Shown: piece by piece, positions 1 through 11,415 of the stretch
How positions within the stretch are numbered: position 1 is the first letter of the stretch
How the letters are laid out: each line of letters opens with the position of its first letter
Assembly: GCA_022579005.1 (NCBI GenBank)
Contig: MU401454.1
Location: 372,001 to 436,000, forward strand
Direction: 5' to 3'
Source of the DNA: Poronia punctata
Taxonomy: Eukaryota > Ascomycota > Sordariomycetes > Xylariales > Xylariaceae
DNA: 64,000 bases
Made by a program: the position numbers and the translations under genes
The notes under the pieces: model-generated
What the model was told of the DNA's origin: nothing
The model's database searches: none
What the model saw: only the letters and a program-made list of their open reading frames with translations

Positions 1-1612
1 GTCTGGCAAGTGGACGTTGAGGTGGTCTCCGAGGTTGTCGACGTCTTTCCAGGGTCCGTCGTCGTAGTTGGGTCGTTACAGCCCCACCACCCAGGCGTTT
101 GGCATGTCTCTGTTCGAGTTCGTATCTTTGACGTAGACGAGCTACTCGTTGTCGTGGTTCCGTCGGTACTGTTGCTCTCGTACATTTTCCAATTTGCACA
201 ATCTCGGCATTCTGGTGTGTATTTGCACTCTGGAACGGTATCATACTTCATAATAACGTCCTTGATCACCGAGCGGATTTTATGCGTGCCTATGCCCACG
301 CGCCAGCCATGGTCGCCTACAGTGTCATATGTACACTCTAATCCGGCATGGCACGCTGTTTCCAATGCATAACCCCCATACGAACACGAAGCGGTCGCAC
401 CATTGCAAGTGCCGACAAAGATAGGATCGGCAGTGTGTCCAAAGTGATACGCTCCTGTATATTCGCGTGTCTGTGGAAAATCGGGGTCGCCCCCATGTGG
501 AGGAATCGGAAGCCCGAGCCTAGAGACAGCCAGTGCTTCCGGGACGGCTTCAAAGGTGACAACAGGAAGTCCGTACGTGAGCCCAAGCATGGAGCTGACA
601 GCGCCACCGAGCGAATGACCGGCGACCCAGATACTAGAAGTCGGATAGAGCTCTGTAACATTCGCGTAGAGCTCTCTAGCTGCCTGGTAATAACGATTCT
701 CCTCACGCAGGGCGCTTCGTACGCAAGTATTATTACAACTGTATGTGCCTGTAGCACAATCGCAAACCTGACGGTACGTCCACTGGCCCTGCTGCCCGCA
801 GCAACAGCTAAAAAAGAGGTTGTCGTTGATCTTATCGTTCGTAGTTGTTCCTTCGCCATCAAAGACGGCAGGCGATGTGCCTTTCAACCCGATGACGATT
901 GTAGAGTTCGTCTCGTCGCCCCATATGTGTCCGCGGAGCCCATCGGACTCCCATCCAAAATCGGCAGACCGGTTGAATGGCTTGCCAACCTCATCCCAAT
1001 CGGGCAGGTCAGGTGATTCCACGTAAGCATTGGATGCTATGTAGGCCATGGTGAGGACCGTCTCCTTATCGGTGATATTGGGGGTCGGAACATCATCGAT
1101 AGTCCAGGCAGAGGGCGAGGTCGCAAAAACGAAACCTTGTTGGCGAGCTTCGGCAACTAAAGGGTCCACGGTGCTGGGACGTCTATCAACTAGCCTTTCT
1201 ATCTTCTGCGGATGGCTTTTCGCCTTGAGAGGGGTGATCCGTTCGGCATCATGATGGTCCTCGGCGGCGAGCCATACTTGAGCTTCCGGGTGCCGGATAT
1301 CGCGTTTGCGGTGGAGACCGGGGTGGCGATAGGTCCCGTGATGGAGGATGTGACGAAGGGTCTATGGGGACTATTAGCATGGGCTTATGGCATGTCGGCG
1401 GAACAGCGGCATACAAAGGTGTGCTCAGCAGGAGACGGAGGTTCAGGCAGTAAAGGAGCTAATATTGGGCTATCTGAGAATATGGGATCCGAGTTCGATA
1501 ACGAGGCTAGCGCAGGAGAAGCAGATAGAGCTAGGAGGGATATGAGAATGTTAGACGTGACGCGACCAGCGGAGTCGCAATATGCTTCGGATTGCTTTCG
1601 TCTCAGTATCAT
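1..1612 (-). CDS. atg15: ATG15-like vacuolar phospholipase (autophagic body lipase), C-terminus cut by window edge
   Basis: This is a class 3 lipase that in fungi breaks down autophagic bodies inside the vacuole. Exon 1 is 1415-1612 and exon 2 runs from 1361 off the left edge. The intron 1362-1414 has donor GTATGC, branch GCTAAT and acceptor TAG, and the join is in phase. About 519 residues are visible. The N-terminus has a hydrophobic signal-anchor (about residues 19-36). The lipase elbow GHSLGG is at about 314-319 (nucleophile Ser316). Downstream are GHTADPIF (Asp) and VGIGTHKI (His), which complete the expected triad. The Cys-rich segment and Thr/Ser-rich tail are typical of ATG15. An in-frame TTG lies 36 nt upstream, but the first ATG is at 1612. 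The coding DNA breaks only at the window edge, so I infer that the gene is intact. Confidence 0.93.
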
Positions 1613-3623
1613 AGTAGGCGTCGGGGCCGGAACGACTAAGAGGAGCAAATGACGAAACCACCTATTCCAGACGATGGTTAAGCTTTAATCGGCCGGATTG
1701 GGTAGGGTTTGAAGCAATGGAGTAGGAGCAGACGTTAACCATAAGAATAACATAGACCGATGATGAAATGGGGTATGATGGTTGCCTTGGGGTGGTGACG
1801 GGGGATTGTTGATGATTGAGGAATAGAGGTTTTAGGTAATAGGTTTGGGGATTGAGAGATACATAGTACCTTTGTACTCATACTCGTATGCTGTGGTGAC
1901 AGGTGGTGGAGCGCCTTCCCCACAGTGCTTGCGGACGCTACCGCGTGGCACTACAGAGGGGGACAAGTGACCTATGACAGCATTCGGCATTGGATGAAAT
2001 GCTCCGACTTCCGATTTTAGTCCAGAGTTAGGTAAGAAAAATATTGAAACTAACAACCCTGAACAGACCTCATAACCCTCCTCCGGTCTACCTATCGACC
2101 AGCCACTCAAGTAGGTGTACGAGTAGATTAGTTGGTACGTAGGTGAACATATAGGATTGAAGGACTTCCATGAGGACTCATGACAACCTAATTGTCCTCA
2201 TATCTGCCGGTACTTGTAACAATAGATACATGTATCTAGATAGGATCGAGCATCAACAGCCTGTAACTGAAAATGACGGATTGTCTATCCTTCGAGTCTT
2301 ATGGTAGTGTCCTGGGCACTGCACGCTTATAAGTGCCGGGCCCATTTTCCCCTCGAGTTTTGTCTTGTCTATATCAAAAGCTGTTTTCGTTTAAAGAACT
2401 GTTGGGGGGATACCCAAGGATAAAATATAGACTGATACTCCTCATTGCCAAACTTTCCAACATTAATGTTGTCTTTTCGGTAGGTTAAACAGGCAGGATA
2501 TGTGATAATCATAGGTTATAACTTACGTGTAGGAGCTGAGACTGGGTATCAACCAATTTCAGATCAACCTTCTCCTTAACAGACACTTATAGGATCGTAT
2601 CAGATACCTGGCCACCGCTCACAGGGTAACATCGCCTACGACTTTTTGGCTAGAGGCAACAAGGGGGTTACAATTTTCTCAAAGGTAGCAGGACGGGCCT
2701 AGGGTGCTAGGTTAGCAGAATCAGCTCTTGTACATTGGCAGCAAAAGGTCCGGCTTGCTAGAGCGCATTTATATAAAGAAGCAGATCAGCAAGGATGATG
2801 TGCATATGTGCTTGCATCGCTGGAGGGGTTCCCAGTGCTCCATTCAAAGTTTGGTTCGAGATTGTAGGTCATGTTAAGATGTCTCGTGGCGCAATCACAA
2901 GCATGTTTTGGCTATCTCGGCATTCCTGTTGATCTCCGGCTAGTTAAAGCCTTTGTGTGGCACTTGTTAATATCAAGTCTGGCATAGCGCCTGAAGCATC
3001 TACACGTAGAGCCTAAGGAAGTATCACTTGCCTATCAAGCCGTACGAACTGAGAGTTTAAAGTAGTGATTATAATAATAGATGACAAATTATTTGAAGAA
3101 GTATTAACACAGCTCACACTTTTGTATCCTGCTCTGTAGTGATTTGTCTCCATACAAGTAGTCCATAGTCATACCTGTTCTTATATCTTGACACAACATA
3201 TTCATGCACATAAGCTGTTCTACAAGTACAGTCAGTCACCTGACTGATAACTGTCTCGACTGGCTGAGCCAAGCCGAGCAAAAGCAGCAAATATGCTACG
3301 CCCAGTTTGTCGCGCGCTAGGAAAGTGGTAATTAAAACCTACAGTGGCCATAGGTCATTTTTCAGCTAGCACTGGCCCCTGGCCCCACTAGAAAGGTACT
3401 TGCATCGCGTTTCGTGTTCCTGCATGACAACATTGTGACCAGGGGGGCCACCAGACAGTTGTAGCATATTGTTCACCATACAGCCCTATTACCCCTACTT
3501 TGAGCTTCACGCTCACCAGGCGGCTCAGAGAATCTTTTTTTCTTGACCTACTCCATGTATTGCTGGCTTGTAAGCTAGTTATTTATCCGTTTTTCCTGCC
3601 GTGAAGGCTTTCGCTTGGGACAT
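1613..3623. other. Intergenic region between divergent atg15 and VPS9-domain gene
   Basis: About 2 kb upstream of two divergently transcribed genes, so both promoters should lie here. I see no convincing coding region. TACGAGTA-type words occur near 1870 and 2118. A block containing GCTAGCACTGG at 3365-3375 recurs at 10120-10130. I could not assign specific factor sites. Confidence 0.6.
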
Positions 3624-5915
3624 ATGTCGACATCCTCGATTTCAAAGGGCTCGGAGCCCAGGCCGGGCTCGCTCAAGGCCGTCAAGTCGTTCCCACGCCC
3701 GTCTGCACCTGAAACCACAGAAAACCCCTTGGGAAGAAGGCAGCGATCCAACACTATCGAGAATGGGACGGCACCCGAAGTTGTTGTCCAGGATAAATCA
3801 TCAGAAAGCCGACAAAATGATCCCGATGCTTTCGAGTCTCGGCAGTCAGAGGAGGTGGAGGTTCCTCGGGCGTCCATCGATATAGATATAATTCCCATAG
3901 AGTTGATAAGCATGGCTGACGGGTGAGTTGGAGTGGAAAAGCAATCCATTTAGAGGCTCTGGGAGTTAGGCAACTGATCTCCTGGCTTAGTTTTATCGAG
4001 TCCCTATCCGCCAAAGTTCACCCGACGCCGCCCAATATCGAAAACCTCGCGAGGATGTTCCAAGAATTCTACCAAACTGCTGCGCAACATGTACAAACCC
4101 ATCTGGCCTCCCTCGCCACCCGCCAAATCCGCGACAGCGCGCTCAATGTCCCAACCACCTCAGCTCGGCCGTCGGCAGCTAGTCTCCTGCGCGCCAAGGC
4201 CGCCTCTATCGGGAACAAGGATAAAGCCAAAGCTGCGCAAGCGCAAGACTCGGAACAGCAGATGCTCACAGCTGAAGAACTTGCCGACAGGAAGCGAGCA
4301 AGGAAGGCCCTCGAACAGAATAAGGTGTTGTTGGAAGAGGCGGTGGAGCGGCGACTCTGTGAAGGCATCTATAATCGGATATATCGCCACAGGAGCACAC
4401 AAGATGAAGCGCAGGATGACAAACTGAGGTCCAAGACTGCTGCGCTGGCCGTCGTAGGTATAGGACCTGCGGATCTGGGGGTTGACCTGGGAGAGTTTCT
4501 CGAGGTTGACACGGAGGGGCTGGCGAAGAAGAACGAAGAACTGGCGGAACACTTGGAGCAAGCACGGAGAGATCTGATGCTAATGAATGAGAAGAGATAT
4601 CCTCTGGGCAAGCTCAACTGCCTCAAGGCTGCACATAAAAGCATCGTCGACACCTTGTCCCACTTTCATCCATCCTCGTCGGCGGACGAGATCATGCCGA
4701 TGTTGATCTATACGCTCATTACGATGCCTCCCGAGAACCTCAACGTCATCAGTGATTTGAATTTCATCCAAAGATTCCGGTGGGAGGAAAAGATTGAAGG
4801 GGAGGCAGCCTACTGCTTAACGAATCTCGAAGCTGCCATCACGTTTTTGCAAACGGTAGACTTGGCTAGCTTGAGAGCCGACGAGGCTTCCACGACACAA
4901 CCTAGAGCTGGCGCCCCCGGCACCGAGACTTTCCCGCCAGCTTTCACGGCAGGCCTGTCGGCGGCCACCTCGAGTCCCGTAGCTACGACTACCGAAAATG
5001 CCCATGGAGTGAAAGCGGCACCTATGACGACGTCTAGCTTAAGAGATGTCGTACAACGCCGTAGACTAAGTGATCTCATCCAAACACCTGCGCAAGCAAT
5101 AGGGACGGCAAGCGATTCTTTCTTCAATACTGCAGATCAAGGCATAAAAACCATCGGCAACAGTCTGAACGAAAGCTACAGGTTCCTGTTGGGGAAGCTG
5201 CGAGATAGTACAGCAGACGGACGAGAGGTCATTGTGCCTCGCACCTTGGACGATGCGCGCAAACTTGTAGGAACACCGCCACCTGAAGATGAACTTACGT
5301 TGGAGGACTCGATCCTGTCGATCAGCAACCAGAGTGTTGGCCGATCTCCAGTCGGGAGAGAGGATAGGCTTACATCTTTGGTGGCTGGTAAAAAGCCGGG
5401 CCGGGATCATAGCACGGATAGCATCCGCAGTGCTCGAAGCGCCGGCAGTTCGCGAAAAGTGCTGTTTGCAGAAGAAAATAGGGAGAAGCCATCACCACTT
5501 AGTCAGACACCACCAACGACCAGCTCTAATCCAGCTCTCGTCGAATCAATGCGGAATCTCGGTAACTCGTTGAACCCCATTAGCAGGCTCTCTAGTATGA
5601 GCATGATGCGAGGCTTTGGTCGGGTAGCAACCCCCACTGCGCCTGATCAGAAAGAAGCCGCGCACCACAGATCAGATGTACGTGCCCTCGTCAATATTTC
5701 CCCCCTTTAACGTTCGAACTAACTTTTTTTTTCGTCTTTAGACATTCCCGGATAACACTTCCTCATTGCCGGTGCCCAAAATAGACCCGCCAACTAAACG
5801 GTTCATGGAAATCCAAAGCCCGGCCGATCTCAAGCTCGGCGAGGTACTGGACTTGTTACGCGATTACCGAAGACTCGCTGGAGCGCTCAAGGATATGAAC
5901 GCGTTCAAGGAATGA
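3624..5915 (+). CDS. VPS9-domain Rab5-type guanine nucleotide exchange factor (Muk1-like)
   Basis: The VPS9 domain catalyses GDP/GTP exchange on Rab5/Vps21-type GTPases and so controls traffic to endosome and vacuole. Exons are 3624-3922, 3991-5677 and 5742-5915 (719 residues). Introns 3923-3990 (GTGAGT..TTAG) and 5678-5741 (GTACGT, branch AACTAAC, TTTAG) join in phase. The VPS9 core is visible at about residues 299-400, with DEIMPMLIYTL, the conserved ENLNVISDLNFIQRF stretch and GEAAYCLTNLEAA. The N-terminus is polar and disordered. The region after the VPS9 domain is Ser/Thr-rich and ends in a short helical tail encoded by exon 3. I see no CUE domain, so it resembles Muk1 more than Vps9. 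The ATG at 3624 follows an in-frame TTG at 3615. Confidence 0.88.
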
Positions 5916-7312
5916 AATAAATTATATGGCGAGTTCTTTTTCTTTATAGTCAACTGTGTATGTAATGTGTGACGAATCCGATAATCCGGTCCTTTTCTTT
6001 TTTTTCTTCTTTTTTCTTGTTGTTGTTTGGCAGAGAGCATTTACATCGGGTCGGGTTGCGGAGTTTTTGTCTATATAACTGCAGAGAGAGAGAGAGGATA
6101 TTAAGCCATAAGACTTGGTCGTGTTCCTGTTTGCCTGATTTCTTTTCCACTTTGGGGAGGAAGGGGATAAAGTAGAGACAGGATCTGTAGAAGTGGAATG
6201 AAATTACACTTTGTCTATGACTTGAAGCGCTACCTGCGTCTTTCTTCTTTCTACCTTGTGTGTGTGTGTGCAAGTAGCAGGAAGAAAGAGACCAGGTAGG
6301 ATACCTAGGTACGAACATTCCAACCTACATAGAAAGAATCATAATCCATCATATACAATAACTAGGTAGATACTTTAGGCACTACATATTGTGTTTTGTA
6401 GACAATAAGATACTGTATATGGAGAGGTAAAGATAAAGTAATGTAGAACATCATGATATTACATGTGTATATATATATATATAATTATAATACTTCCTCC
6501 CTTCCTCATCTTTGTAGATTGGAAGACTTTATAAAGTCGGACAAGAAGCGAAAGAGGCCAAAAAACACCCTTTTACTGCCTTTTTCGATGATTATACTTC
6601 TTTCTTTCTTTATGCCCCCCCCCCCCCCCCTTGTTGTCCTTTCCTTTCCTTTCCCTTCCCATCTAACTAGCTCCGAGCCCATAACCGCCCACCCACTAGG
6701 CTCGCCTTGCCTTTGACCTGCTTTTTTCGATTTTTGACACCTTGGACGACGATGTGATGGGAAATTAAGTGATTAGTAAGGAAAGAGCAAAGAAAGGATA
6801 TCACAACAGCTCCGATGTTACTGGTAAGACTCGGGGGGGTTGGAAGGATATGCACTTTTCCATCCGATACGAATAGGTCAGTAGTGCACAAAGCGGTGAC
6901 AAAAGACAAAAAGGCCAAAGCAGTAGACGGTGAAGCTCGAGGGTCACGGGGTGGGCTCGACAGGACTCGGGTTGGTGTCTCACCATATGTATTCTGGTGG
7001 GCCCAAGGATAGAGAGAAAGGTAAGGAAATGGCGGCAAGGTTGCACTGCTTCGACTAGTCCAGCCAGCCTACTTATCGTGACGTGGAGATGACGGACAAA
7101 AAACATCTTGTTGTAAAGGATTTCCCGATGTCTTCGGATTATATAATACGGGGATTTCTGTATAATGGGTATTAAAAAAATGGCTGGATTGCTTGCTGTA
7201 ACGTCACGAGTAGCGTCTACAGAAAAGACAAAACAAACGATGCAGATAGATGAGACGGAAAGGCGGGAAGGAATGAGTTGATAAAATCTCCTTTTCTTTT
7301 TCTTTTTCTCTT
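5916..7312. other. Intergenic 3' regions of two convergent genes with simple repeats
   Basis: This stretch lies between the 3' ends of the VPS9-domain gene and alpha-actinin. It holds T/C-rich tracts, a short GT run near 6257, an AT run near 6470 and a 16-nt poly-C at 6615-6630. I see no supported gene. Confidence 0.6.
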
Positions 7313-9595
7313 TTATTGATGAATGCCATTAGTCTTCTTAGTAGGGCTGCTTCTGCCGTTCGAGATATCCTGCAAGGCCGCTTCCGAACCAGGCGAAATG
7401 AGCTTCTCCATAAAACTGATATAATCGTACTGAGGCACGCCGCGATCCTCCGCCATGTCCGGACCGTGATGGAGTGGTACTATACTGCAAAGCTGGTCGA
7501 TGACCTCGTCGGGCACGAGCGAGTGCCGGAGGTCCATCTCGGTCACGTAGGGTTTGCCGTCAGCCACCTCACGGAACGATTGGAACACTTGTTCGGCAGT
7601 GTTCTGGTCTTCAGTCACATCGACCATGAACCGAATAAACTGCTCAAACGACACCCGGTCACGGCCGTGTGACGTCTCGAGGAAATAGTCGTGCATCTCT
7701 TCCTCGTCATAGACAAGGCCGAGAGAAGCCAAGGCAGCGGAGAACTCGAGCTCTGACAGCGTATTCGTATCATCCCGGTCGAAATGGCGGAAAACAGACT
7801 CGAATTCCTCCAACTGAATCGGTGTCAGGTTCGTCATGCTGCGGGCGACCATCTGGTTTTCTAAGAAAGAAAGCTTTTTCTGAACCGAAGCCTTGACCAG
7901 CCCGAGTTCATAAGACAGCTCGTCATACGTGTAAGTGGTGAAATCGTTTTCTTCGATGTTTGCTTCTTGACACTTTTCGTCGACGATAGCAATCTTGTCC
8001 AAGTAGGCATCCAGAGGCGGTAGGTTATCGTTCAGCCTCCGCACATGCAGGAGCTGGTCTTCGACTTCTCCCTCGAGACCTGATATAGCTACCTGCATTG
8101 TGTTGAGAGCCAAGGCAAAGTCGTTGGCCTTGTCGGCGAAGGACTTGCGAAGAGCGTTCTTGATACTATAGTGGCGATTGGTTAGGATCGAAAGGCGGAA
8201 AGGCGGAAAGGCGGAAAGGCGGAAAGGCGGAAAGGCGGAAAGGCGGAAAGGCGGAAAGGGGGCTTCTTGGGCTTGTGGGTTCCGACTTACTCTCGAATGG
8301 TCTCATTGATGAGTTGACCGCGCATCATCTCACACTGGGTCAGATTGGCCCATTCTCGATCCATGGTCTCCAATGACAGCTCCGGCGGAGGCTCGTAGGG
8401 CCTGAGGCGATACGTGCCCAGTTTCGTCTTAATGTTCCCAAGGAGTGTCGCGAGGTCACTCTTTTCCGCAACCCAAGCTCGTTTCTTGCCTCTCTTGTGG
8501 GCCGAAAACTCGGTAGCTTGTTGCTTTGCATCTATATATGTCCCCTCGAACTTGGCGTCTTGCCATCTTTGGATCTGCTCGCGGATCTGCAGTAACAGGG
8601 CGGCCATCCTTCTCTCGTAGGCGCTTTGCATTTCCCATGCGCCCTGCATATTATTAACAAACTTTTCGACGCGCCGGCCGGCATTCTCGACCTTCTCCAT
8701 CTGGGAAAAGGCATGGAACCAATAGGCGATATACGTCATCAAACTCTTCTCGTCAGGCCTGGCCACGTCGCAGACGTCCTCGACATCCAGCAGGGCAGGA
8801 ATACCGATCTCCTTATGCGCGATATCGAAAGCCATTTGCATATTTCCACGGTGGTCGGACTTATCCAACGAGTCGTAGTCGATTAGGTCCGGACGGTGTA
8901 TATCTAACAATGCACAAAATGCCAGGCCGTCGTTCCAGCTAGCGCTGAAGTCTCGGACGTCCACTTCGTCGTAACAGGCCGTCTTCCGTTGGCACCATAG
9001 CAAGAGGCCTTCCTTGGCGGTCATGCCCTCGGTGTGAATGTCGCTGATGGTGAACCGCAAAATAAGAGTCCATATTAAACCGAGGATAATCTTCCTATTA
9101 CCGTCTACGACATCTTCGGCACCGATGTTGATCATGGTGATGCCTCTCGATTTCACAAAGTTCAGAGCTATGTTGGCATTCTCGAACTTTTGGACTCGTA
9201 GTTTCGGTTTCGACGCATATCTTCCCAGCGATTCATTTGACAAGCACTCGAGTAGATGTATTAGGTGGATCTTCAGAGAAGAGCTGATCAGCACGAGACA
9301 AGAGACAGCAAGAGCAACGGTCGGGATCAAGGACTAGCAGGCATGCATCGGGAGTGCTTACACCGTCGCTCAAATCGGTCACCAGGTCCTTCACTTGTAC
9401 CCCCCTTGATTCGATTTTGGTGTTGAGCCTGGAATTCCAGCGAGTTAGTCCTCGTGGACGACATGGTAGAAAGAAACATTGTCTCGAGAGGGCGGAATGC
9501 GGGTGCCATGACTTAGACACACTAAATCAAGGCCAGCTGTCGACTGACCATTTTGTGAAGGTCTTTTGTTGTACAATAATCCATCTGTCGTCCAT
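7313..9595 (-). CDS. Alpha-actinin (actin cross-linker)
   Basis: Alpha-actinin bundles actin filaments; in filamentous fungi it acts at the cytokinetic ring and hyphal tip. Exons on the minus strand are 9549-9595, 9362-9428, 8291-9270 and 7313-8165, giving 648 residues, the usual length of the short fungal form. All joins are in phase: donors GTCAGT, GTAAGC and GTAAGT, acceptors CAG, AAG and TAG. The N-terminus starts MDDRWIIVQQKTFTKW, the first CH-domain helix. Two CH domains fill about residues 1-235 (LSDG, LLECLS; second CH with LLLWCQRKT and DYDSLDKSD). A spectrin-like helical region follows, then C-terminal EF hands, one with the 12-residue loop DRDDTNTLSELE. The third intron (8166-8290) is more than half minisatellite. 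The ends of exons 1-3 match conserved family positions. Confidence 0.95.
8191..8262. repeat. 8-bp minisatellite (AAAGGCGG)x8 plus one degenerate unit, inside an alpha-actinin intron
   Basis: Eight perfect AAAGGCGG units cover 8191-8254 and a ninth altered unit follows to 8262. On the transcript strand this is a CCGCCTTT pyrimidine-rich array. It sits in intron 8166-8290 between the donor GTAAGT (8285-8290) and the branch-like CTAAC just upstream of the acceptor. Confidence 0.97.
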
Positions 9596-10937
9596 CTTGG
9601 CCGGATTGGACCCCGTGAGGGTCAGGGGTAGATTCGGCTGTCGAGTTGGACGATGTGGATCGCCGCCTAGAAATTATTGACTCGAGCTTTGTCCCTGACT
9701 AGCGCCGCGGTCGAGCAGGTTGCTGGCCTCTAAATTCGGACGGCATGCAGTCCCGGATGGGAACAAATAGTAACGGTACTTCGAGTCTTTCGTGTGGTCT
9801 CGGGGTGCACTTGGCGTTACCGACTTTATTTAATACTTGATGGTGCGGGGGAGCCCGAACGGTGTTGGCACTCTAACGACGAGGTTTTCGGGGGATGCTT
9901 CTGGCACTGATACATATACACATGTAGGACCATAGCAGGCGCTGTTTCTAGTTGAAGATGGAGCCCCTGATGGAGTCGTTGGCATTTCTAGTAAAGGTAT
10001 ATGTTCATCGGGCTCCAAAATTGGGAATGCTTCGGCCAATGTGTATTTGAGGTATACCATTGGTTGACCAGGGGATTTTACAGCTAGTGCTGAGCTCTAG
10101 CCCCCTATTTTTCTCTTTGGCTAGCACTGGGCCTGGAACCTTCCCCTCCAACAATAGGAGAGATGCCAGCATCGCCGCTTATCGATAAAGGAATAGCGGC
10201 CTTGTGGTACTACTGATGGCGGGGTTAGGCGTGCCGACGACGGCCGTGCCCACAGCAGCCTACTTCCCTAGTAGCACGTATTCAAGCTTGTTAGTGGTTG
10301 CAGCGCTCAACGATGAGCAGGAGCTTCCTAGGTTAGGTGTTACTGTATGTCGTATTTCTCTTCTAGAGCCCTAGAGGAGGAAGAATTACTACTTAGACAG
10401 CATAGAACTAGATAAAACGATATCAAAACGGAATGAGTCCTATGTCATCTCAACCGGAGGTAGCTAGCTTATGCCTTCGTCATCATAATGTCCGAACCTG
10501 ATGCAGATGATCATCCGAAGAACGTGGGCGGGCGTCCTTTCGGCACCCATCCTGTCCCGTCCATATATCATTGGGAGGGAAGCAGTTTGATATGTGTGTT
10601 TGTAAAAGATGCCATTACGGTTCTCTTCGACTGTCCATCGACCTGAAAGTTACTTAGACGCCATCGTCAGCAACTACGAAGGGTAGTTTTCATACAGCAA
10701 GAGTTGCTCAATTATACTAAATTTTATTGCCAGCAACAGTACTGCATATGCAAGCAACACTTCCATGATATGATAAGGACCTAGAAGGCCCTCTCTTATG
10801 AATCCCAGACATTCAGAATTTCAACATCTGCAGGGTTGGGTCGCACAGAGGGTACTACCTATCAACCAATACTATATGAGCGCTAATGTGTGAGAATGGT
10901 AGCATCAGATCCGCTTCGGCGACTGAGACTTCCCACA
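9596..10937. other. Intergenic region upstream of alpha-actinin and tRNA-Asn
   Basis: About 1.3 kb with no gene I can support. A 76-codon minus-strand frame at 9830-10060 has no recognisable similarity. GCTAGCACTGG at 10120-10130 is shared with 3365-3375. The alpha-actinin promoter should lie at the left end. Confidence 0.55.
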
Positions 10938-11024
10938 TCCTCCGTGGCGCAATTGGCTAGCGCGTTCGACTGTTATTCCAAACAGATCATCGAGAGGTTG
11001 ACAGTTCAAGCCTGTCCGGGGGAG
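10938..11024 (+). tRNA. tRNA-Asn (anticodon GTT) with 13-nt intron
   Basis: A full cloverleaf can be folded by eye. The acceptor is TCCTCCG/CGGGGGA with discriminator G at 11024. The D arm is GCGC-AATTGGCTA-GCGC. The anticodon stem is TTCGA/TCGAG, closing the loop CTGTTA..A. The variable loop is AGGTT and the T arm GACAG-TTCAAGC-CTGTC. The anticodon GTT is at 10972-10974. An intron of 13 nt (10976-10988) sits at the canonical position after base 37. A run of eight T at 11044-11051 follows as a Pol III terminator. Confidence 0.92.
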
Positions 11025-11043
11025 TGGTCGCTGCTGTAGCGAC

Positions 11044-11051
11044 TTTTTTTT
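11044..11051 (+). terminator. RNA polymerase III T-run terminator of tRNA-Asn
   Basis: Eight consecutive T residues start 19 nt past the mature tRNA 3' end, which is the normal Pol III stop signal. Confidence 0.8.
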
Positions 11052-11415
11052 ACCTCTTTCTCCTCTCCCGTAGGGGGAGATATATATGTCGTTTGGGAGC
11101 TCGGAAGACTGTCTTTCTTTCTTTCCATTGAACCTTTTACATGCGGAAGCAAGGTCCCCAACCATCGAGCAAACTTTTTTGTCCCGATATGATAAATGGG
11201 CTCGGCCCGGCCCCTGTCGGATTCGCTGCCAAACGCCATTGCCCAATTTACATTAGCGCACCGGAGTTTTTTTGGAGTTTAATTAATCGCCAGGATGCCC
11301 CCACTAACCCGGTCGCCGAAATCGCCTGGGCAGAAGAGAGCTTCATTTAAGGGCTTATTTGGTGATCCCGCAGGTATATCTTTACATCACCCTCGCCGAG
11401 CCAGGCATACTCGAA
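11052..11415. promoter_or_regulatory. Probable promoter/5' UTR of the FAD-linked dehydrogenase gene
   Basis: About 360 bp between the tRNA terminator and the dehydrogenase ATG. No other gene is visible, and I could not assign specific sites. Confidence 0.4.

Noticed and set aside
348..1016. 222-codon plus-strand frame
   Set aside because: It lies opposite the ATG15 coding strand, whose lipase motifs read in the minus strand; this is a shadow frame.
9830..10060. 76-codon minus-strand frame upstream of tRNA-Asn
   Set aside because: Short, no family motif, no supporting splice sites; could be chance.
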